The translations under genes and the position numbers were made by a program. A model generated the notes under the pieces. It had not been told where the DNA came from, searched no databases, and worked only from the letters and a program-made list of their open reading frames with translations. DNA of 8,193 bases, from NCBI GenBank assembly GCA_035315685.1, contig DATFXR010000624.1, positions 1-8,193 on the forward strand, written 5' to 3'. The stretch comes from QHWK01 sp035315685 (GTDB lineage Bacteria > Acidobacteriota > Vicinamibacteria > Vicinamibacterales > CAVVIG01). This document shows positions 5,227-8,193 of the stretch, one piece after another. How positions within the stretch are numbered: the stretch's first letter is position 1; each line of letters starts with the position of its first letter.

Positions 5227-8136
5227 ATGGAACCAGCTTCTGCCCACGCTGGCGCACCAGCGCCCAATTCGTTCACTGACGGCCTCGGCATGCGGCGGCG
5301 AACGACGGATCCCGTACGTCACGAGCCGATCGAGCTCCTGTGCCTCCGCGGCGAGCTCACCGCGGTCCCATCGTTCGAATTCGCGCTGCGCGAGCGTGTC
5401 AGTCACCTGGCCGGCTTCCGCCGCGCCTGTTTCGGCGGCGTCCGCAGCGTCGAGCGTCTGAAGAGCCCGCCGTCCGCGCTCGTGCTGGTCTCCGACGTTA
5501 CGGCAGGCGTTCGGCTCTCTGATCTTCTCGCGTTCGCCGAACGGGCGGACGTGCCGCTCGACATCGACGCCGCGCTGTGCCTGCTGCGCCAGATCGTGCC
5601 GGCTGTCGCCATGCTTCACGAGCAGGCCCCCGACGTCGCGCACGGTGCGATCGCGCCCGAACGGATCATCGTCACGCCCAACGCGCGCATCGTGATGGTC
5701 GAGCACGTACTCGGCGCGGCGTTGAGCGAACTGCAATACACGCGCGAACGCTACTGGAAAGAGCTGCGCGTCGCGATCCCCGGAGCGACCGGTCCCGTTG
5801 CCTTCAACCACCGATCGGACGCGACGCAACTCGGCGCCGTGGCGCTGGCGCTGATCGTCGGCCGCCCGCTCGGCGACGAGGAGTTGCCGGCGCGGCTCGG
5901 CGAAGTGGTCGCTTCGTCCTGGGCGATCTCCGCTCGCGGCGGACTGGAGCCGCTGCCGGCGGGGCTGCGCGCGTGGCTGATGCGCGCCCTGCAGCTCGAT
6001 CCGCGCGAGTCGTTCGAGTCGGCAATCGTCGCACACGAAGATCTCGAAAACGTCCTCGGCGATTCGGACTACATGGCTGCGCCGGCCTCGCTCGAAGCGT
6101 TCCTCACCCACTATCGCGCGGAGACTGGCATCGGTGCGTCCGACGCCGCGTGGTCCGCTGACCGCACGGCCGAACCGCTCCGGCATGCCGAGCCGCCGGC
6201 GACACCGCGTCCAATCGACCCAGTGCCTCCCTCGGCAGCGGCGCGAGTCAAGCCGTCAGACGTGCTGCGGCCGACCGAAGTGAAGCCGGCAGTGCTCGTT
6301 GCGCCCGTCGCCGCGGCTTCGCCGGCCGTGCCGACACCGGAGCCAGCCGCAGTCGCTCCGCCGTCCGCGGCGCCGCTCGGCCTCAACGATTCGCATCCGG
6401 GTCCGGCGAACGTGAAGGCGGACGCGCACGCGGCGACAGAGAAGACGCCGATCTACGTGCCGCCAGCCGTCGAAAAGGCGCCGATCTACGTTCCGCCCAG
6501 CCTCGAGAAGACGCCGACCTACGTTTCACCGGCCGCGGAACGGCCTTCGACATCCGCTTCGGCCCACTCGGAGAAGACTCCGATTTACGTGCCGCCGACG
6601 GTTGAGAGGACTCCGATCTACGTGCCGCCAGCCGTCGAGCAGGTGCCGCCCTCCGTGGCACCAGCCGTCGAGAAGACTCCGATTTACGTGCCACCGGCCG
6701 TGGAGAAGACTCCGACCTACGTGCCCCCGGCCATCGAGAAGACTCCGACCTACGTGCCGCCGGTCGTCGAGAAGGCTCCGACCTACGTGCCAGCCATCGA
6801 GAAGACGCCGGCCTACGTACCGCCAGCCGTAGAAAAGACTCCAACTTACGTGCCGCCGGCTGTCGAGAAGACTTCGTCGCCCGCAGGAGGCAGCGCCGAT
6901 CGGACGCCGTCACTCGTGGGCGGCAGCTATGCCAGCCCGGCGACGTCCAGGCTGTTCGATCAGAAGTTCGATCAGAAACCGTTCGAGCCGCGGCCGGTCG
7001 ACTACAAGGCGCCGGACCACAAGCCGCTGGATCACAAGCTGCCCGATCACAAAGCGATCGACTCGAAGCCGGCCTCGCCGGCGCATGTCGAACCGAAGCC
7101 GCCCGCGCGGCCGGTTGCGCCGTCGATCGATTTCTCTGCGCCGATCGACGAGCTGGCGGTCGCCGAGGATCGCGGCGGATCGAAGAAGAAATGGTGGCCC
7201 GCTGCGGCTGCCGTGGTCGTCCTCGCGGTGGCTGGCATTGCCGTGCCGTCGGTGCGCAAGCTTGTCACTCCGACGCCGCCGGCGAACGAAGGGACGCTCA
7301 ACGTGACGACGAACCCGCCTGGTGCTCGCGTGTTCGTCGACGGCGTGGAGCGTGGCGCGACGCCGCTGACGGTTGCGCTCAAATCCGGAACGCACTCGCT
7401 CGAGGTGCGCGGCGACGGCGAGCCGCGGCTGATGCCGGTATCGATCACGGCGAATGCACAGGTGTCTCAGTACCTCGATCTGCCGAAGGCGGCCGCCGCC
7501 GTCGGTCAGCTGCTCGTTCGCACCGAGCCGGCTGGAGCGCGCGTGATGGTGGACGGCGTCGCGCGCGGCGCGGCGCCGGTGACGGTCGCGGCCCTGGCGC
7601 CCGGCGAACACTCGGTCGTCGTCGAGAGCGATCTTGGAACCGTCAAGCAGACGGTGACCGTGGAAGCCGGCAATACCGCCTCGTTGACCGTGCCGCTCGG
7701 CGGCGCCGACGGCGCGCCGGTGTCGGGCTGGCTCACCATCAATGCTCCGGCGGAGCTGCAGATCTTCGAGAAAAAACAACTGATCGGCACCAGCCAGACC
7801 GATCGCGTGATGGTCTCGGCGGGCCGGCATGAGCTGGAGCTGGTGAACGAGGCGATCGGCTACCGCGCCGTGCGCACCGTGCAGGTCGCTGCCGGCCGGG
7901 TGACGCCGATCAGAGTGGACTTCCCGAAGGGAACCATCGCGTTGAACGCGATCCCCTGGGCGGAGGTCTGGGTGGACGGCGAGAAGATCGGCGAGACGCC
8001 GATCGGTAATCTTCAGGTCACCATCGGCAATCACGACATCGTGTTTCGTAACCCCGACCTGGGTGAGCAGCGCCACAAGGCGACGGTGACCTTGACGGCG
8101 CCGGCGCGGCTCAGTGTCGACTTGAGGAAGAAATGA
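5227..8136 (+). CDS. Membrane pseudokinase with 11-residue repeat linker and four PEGA-type domains
   Basis: A 969-residue protein. Residues 35-275 follow a protein-kinase fold: HGAIAPERIIV (139-149) sits where HRDxxxxN is expected, VEH (158-160) replaces DFG, and SDATQLGAVALALIVGRPL (197-215) matches the kinase F-helix. No glycine loop or ATP-anchoring Lys is recognisable, so it is probably catalytically dead. Residues 300-640 are Pro/Ala-rich and presumably disordered. They contain thirteen 11-residue repeats (405-546) and five DHK-type pentapeptides (591-615). KKKWW (653-657) and a hydrophobic helix (659-674) anchor it with the kinase side in the cytoplasm. Outside lie PEGA domains at about 689-755 and 760-825 (GARVFVDG, GARVMVDG), a degenerate one at 834-900, and one at 902-967 (AEVWVDGEKIGETPIG). 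PEGA domains are associated with surface layers and envelope proteins. ATG 5227 lacks a Shine-Dalgarno; ATG 5290 is an alternative start. The stop overlaps the next start as ATGA. Confidence 0.88.
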   Translation: MEPASAHAGAPAPNSFTDGLGMRRRTTDPVRHEPIELLCLRGELTAVPSFEFALRERVSHLAGFRRACFGGVRSVERLKSPPSALVLVSDVTAGVRLSDLLAFAERADVPLDIDAALCLLRQIVPAVAMLHEQAPDVAHGAIAPERIIVTPNARIVMVEHVLGAALSELQYTRERYWKELRVAIPGATGPVAFNHRSDATQLGAVALALIVGRPLGDEELPARLGEVVASSWAISARGGLEPLPAGLRAWLMRALQLDPRESFESAIVAHEDLENVLGDSDYMAAPASLEAFLTHYRAETGIGASDAAWSADRTAEPLRHAEPPATPRPIDPVPPSAAARVKPSDVLRPTEVKPAVLVAPVAAASPAVPTPEPAAVAPPSAAPLGLNDSHPGPANVKADAHAATEKTPIYVPPAVEKAPIYVPPSLEKTPTYVSPAAERPSTSASAHSEKTPIYVPPTVERTPIYVPPAVEQVPPSVAPAVEKTPIYVPPAVEKTPTYVPPAIEKTPTYVPPVVEKAPTYVPAIEKTPAYVPPAVEKTPTYVPPAVEKTSSPAGGSADRTPSLVGGSYASPATSRLFDQKFDQKPFEPRPVDYKAPDHKPLDHKLPDHKAIDSKPASPAHVEPKPPARPVAPSIDFSAPIDELAVAEDRGGSKKKWWPAAAAVVVLAVAGIAVPSVRKLVTPTPPANEGTLNVTTNPPGARVFVDGVERGATPLTVALKSGTHSLEVRGDGEPRLMPVSITANAQVSQYLDLPKAAAAVGQLLVRTEPAGARVMVDGVARGAAPVTVAALAPGEHSVVVESDLGTVKQTVTVEAGNTASLTVPLGGADGAPVSGWLTINAPAELQIFEKKQLIGTSQTDRVMVSAGRHELELVNEAIGYRAVRTVQVAAGRVTPIRVDFPKGTIALNAIPWAEVWVDGEKIGETPIGNLQVTIGNHDIVFRNPDLGEQRHKATVTLTAPARLSVDLRKK
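6439..6864 (+). repeat. 33-bp coding minisatellite (13 units, EKTPxYVPPAV)
   Basis: Units begin at 6439 and recur every 33 bp to 6769; unit 11 is one codon short (30 bp), then units start at 6799 and 6832. The consensus peptide is EKTPxYVPPAV with I or T at x. Unit 4 (ERPSTSASAHS) and unit 7 (EQVPPSVAPAV) are degenerate. Units 8-11 are nearly identical in DNA, indicating recent local duplication. There are no spacers, and length changes stay in frame, so this is a protein repeat inside the linker of the pseudokinase gene. Confidence 0.93.
6997..7071 (+). repeat. 15-bp coding repeat (five pentapeptides, xDHKx)
   Basis: Five consecutive pentapeptides VDYKA, PDHKP, LDHKL, PDHKA and IDSKP (residues 591-615) form a second short repeat in the linker. 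FDQKFDQK just before (from about residue 577) has the same D-x-K rhythm. It is hydrophilic, with three His residues five positions apart. No function can be assigned. Confidence 0.75.
8124..8127 (+). promoter_or_regulatory. Shine-Dalgarno of the downstream gene inside the pseudokinase 3' end
   Basis: GAGG, followed by AAGAA, precedes ATG 8133 by 5 bp within the last codons of the upstream gene. Together with the ATGA overlap this supports translational coupling. Confidence 0.6.
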
Positions 8137-8193
8137 AGGCGCTGCTTTCGTCCGCGTGCATTGGATCAGTCGTCGTCGCGCTCGTCCTGACGA
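8133..8193 (+). CDS. 5' end of an exported protein gene (partial)
   Basis: ATG 8133 overlaps the preceding TGA as ATGA and is served by GAGG at 8124-8127. The 20 visible residues, MKALLSSACIGSVVVALVLT, have the basic N-terminus and hydrophobic core of a signal peptide. The gene runs off the window, so the family is unknown. The coupling suggests that the product works outside the membrane with the PEGA-domain part of the upstream protein, or is made in matched amounts. Confidence 0.75.
   Translation, partial: MKALLSSACIGSVVVALVLT

Noticed and set aside
4981..6186. A 401-residue minus-strand open frame antisense to the kinase-like domain
   Set aside because: It is highly charged and low in complexity with no recognisable fold. 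It lies opposite the well-supported pseudokinase frame and runs through the heptamer array.
6439..6864. Regular 33-bp repeats as a possible CRISPR array
   Set aside because: There are no spacers, the repeats are contiguous, and they encode a continuous 11-residue protein repeat in frame with the gene.
6910..8076. A 388-residue minus-strand open frame antisense to the PEGA region
   Set aside because: Its Arg/His/Asp-rich composition is typical of the antisense frame of Ala/Val/Gly-rich coding DNA; the plus frame has PEGA motifs and a transmembrane helix.

Overview
The window is compact, GC-rich DNA with AT-rich patches confined to short intergenic gaps. The gene content suggests a Gram-negative soil-type bacterium: a kinase-like/PEGA protein, a GT87-type membrane glycosyltransferase, a ModA-like periplasmic binding protein and several exported proteins. 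The style resembles Acidobacteriota (Vicinamibacteria-like), but this is an inference from gene style; there is no phylogenetic marker beyond one tRNA.

Layout. (1) 1-1580: the 3' tip of a plus-strand gene meets a minus-strand pair tail to tail. The pair is a GT87-like integral membrane glycosyltransferase followed by a stand-alone CheY-like response regulator. (2) 1656-1749: tRNA-Lys(TTT) with a TACAAT -10 box. (3) 1841-3217: a divergent pair, a small exported beta-rich protein of unknown function (minus, strong Shine-Dalgarno) and a ModA-like periplasmic substrate-binding protein (plus) with no permease or ATPase nearby. (4) 3218-3810: a gene-poor stretch holding two small hairpins, a decayed C-terminal half of a receiver domain, a four-copy AT-rich heptamer array and a promoter overlapping that array. 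(5) 3811-4980: a clear homologue of the fosmidomycin-resistance efflux pump Fsr. (6) 4971-5226: a ten-heptamer array that starts inside the last codons of fsr and switches orientation midway, then a GC-rich hairpin. (7) 5227-8136: a 969-residue membrane protein made of a degenerate kinase-like domain, a long proline-rich linker with thirteen 11-residue repeats, one transmembrane helix and four PEGA or PEGA-like domains. It is coupled by an ATGA overlap to another exported protein cut off by the window edge.

How the genes relate. No single large operon is visible. The best-supported functional units are GT87 + response regulator (34 bp apart, same strand), the solitary fsr cassette with its own promoter, and the pseudokinase-PEGA gene with its translationally coupled exported partner. 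The last unit is the most unusual part of the window: it looks like a membrane-spanning scaffold or sensor whose cytoplasmic kinase fold has lost the catalytic residues. I saw no mobile element, CRISPR array or phage gene.
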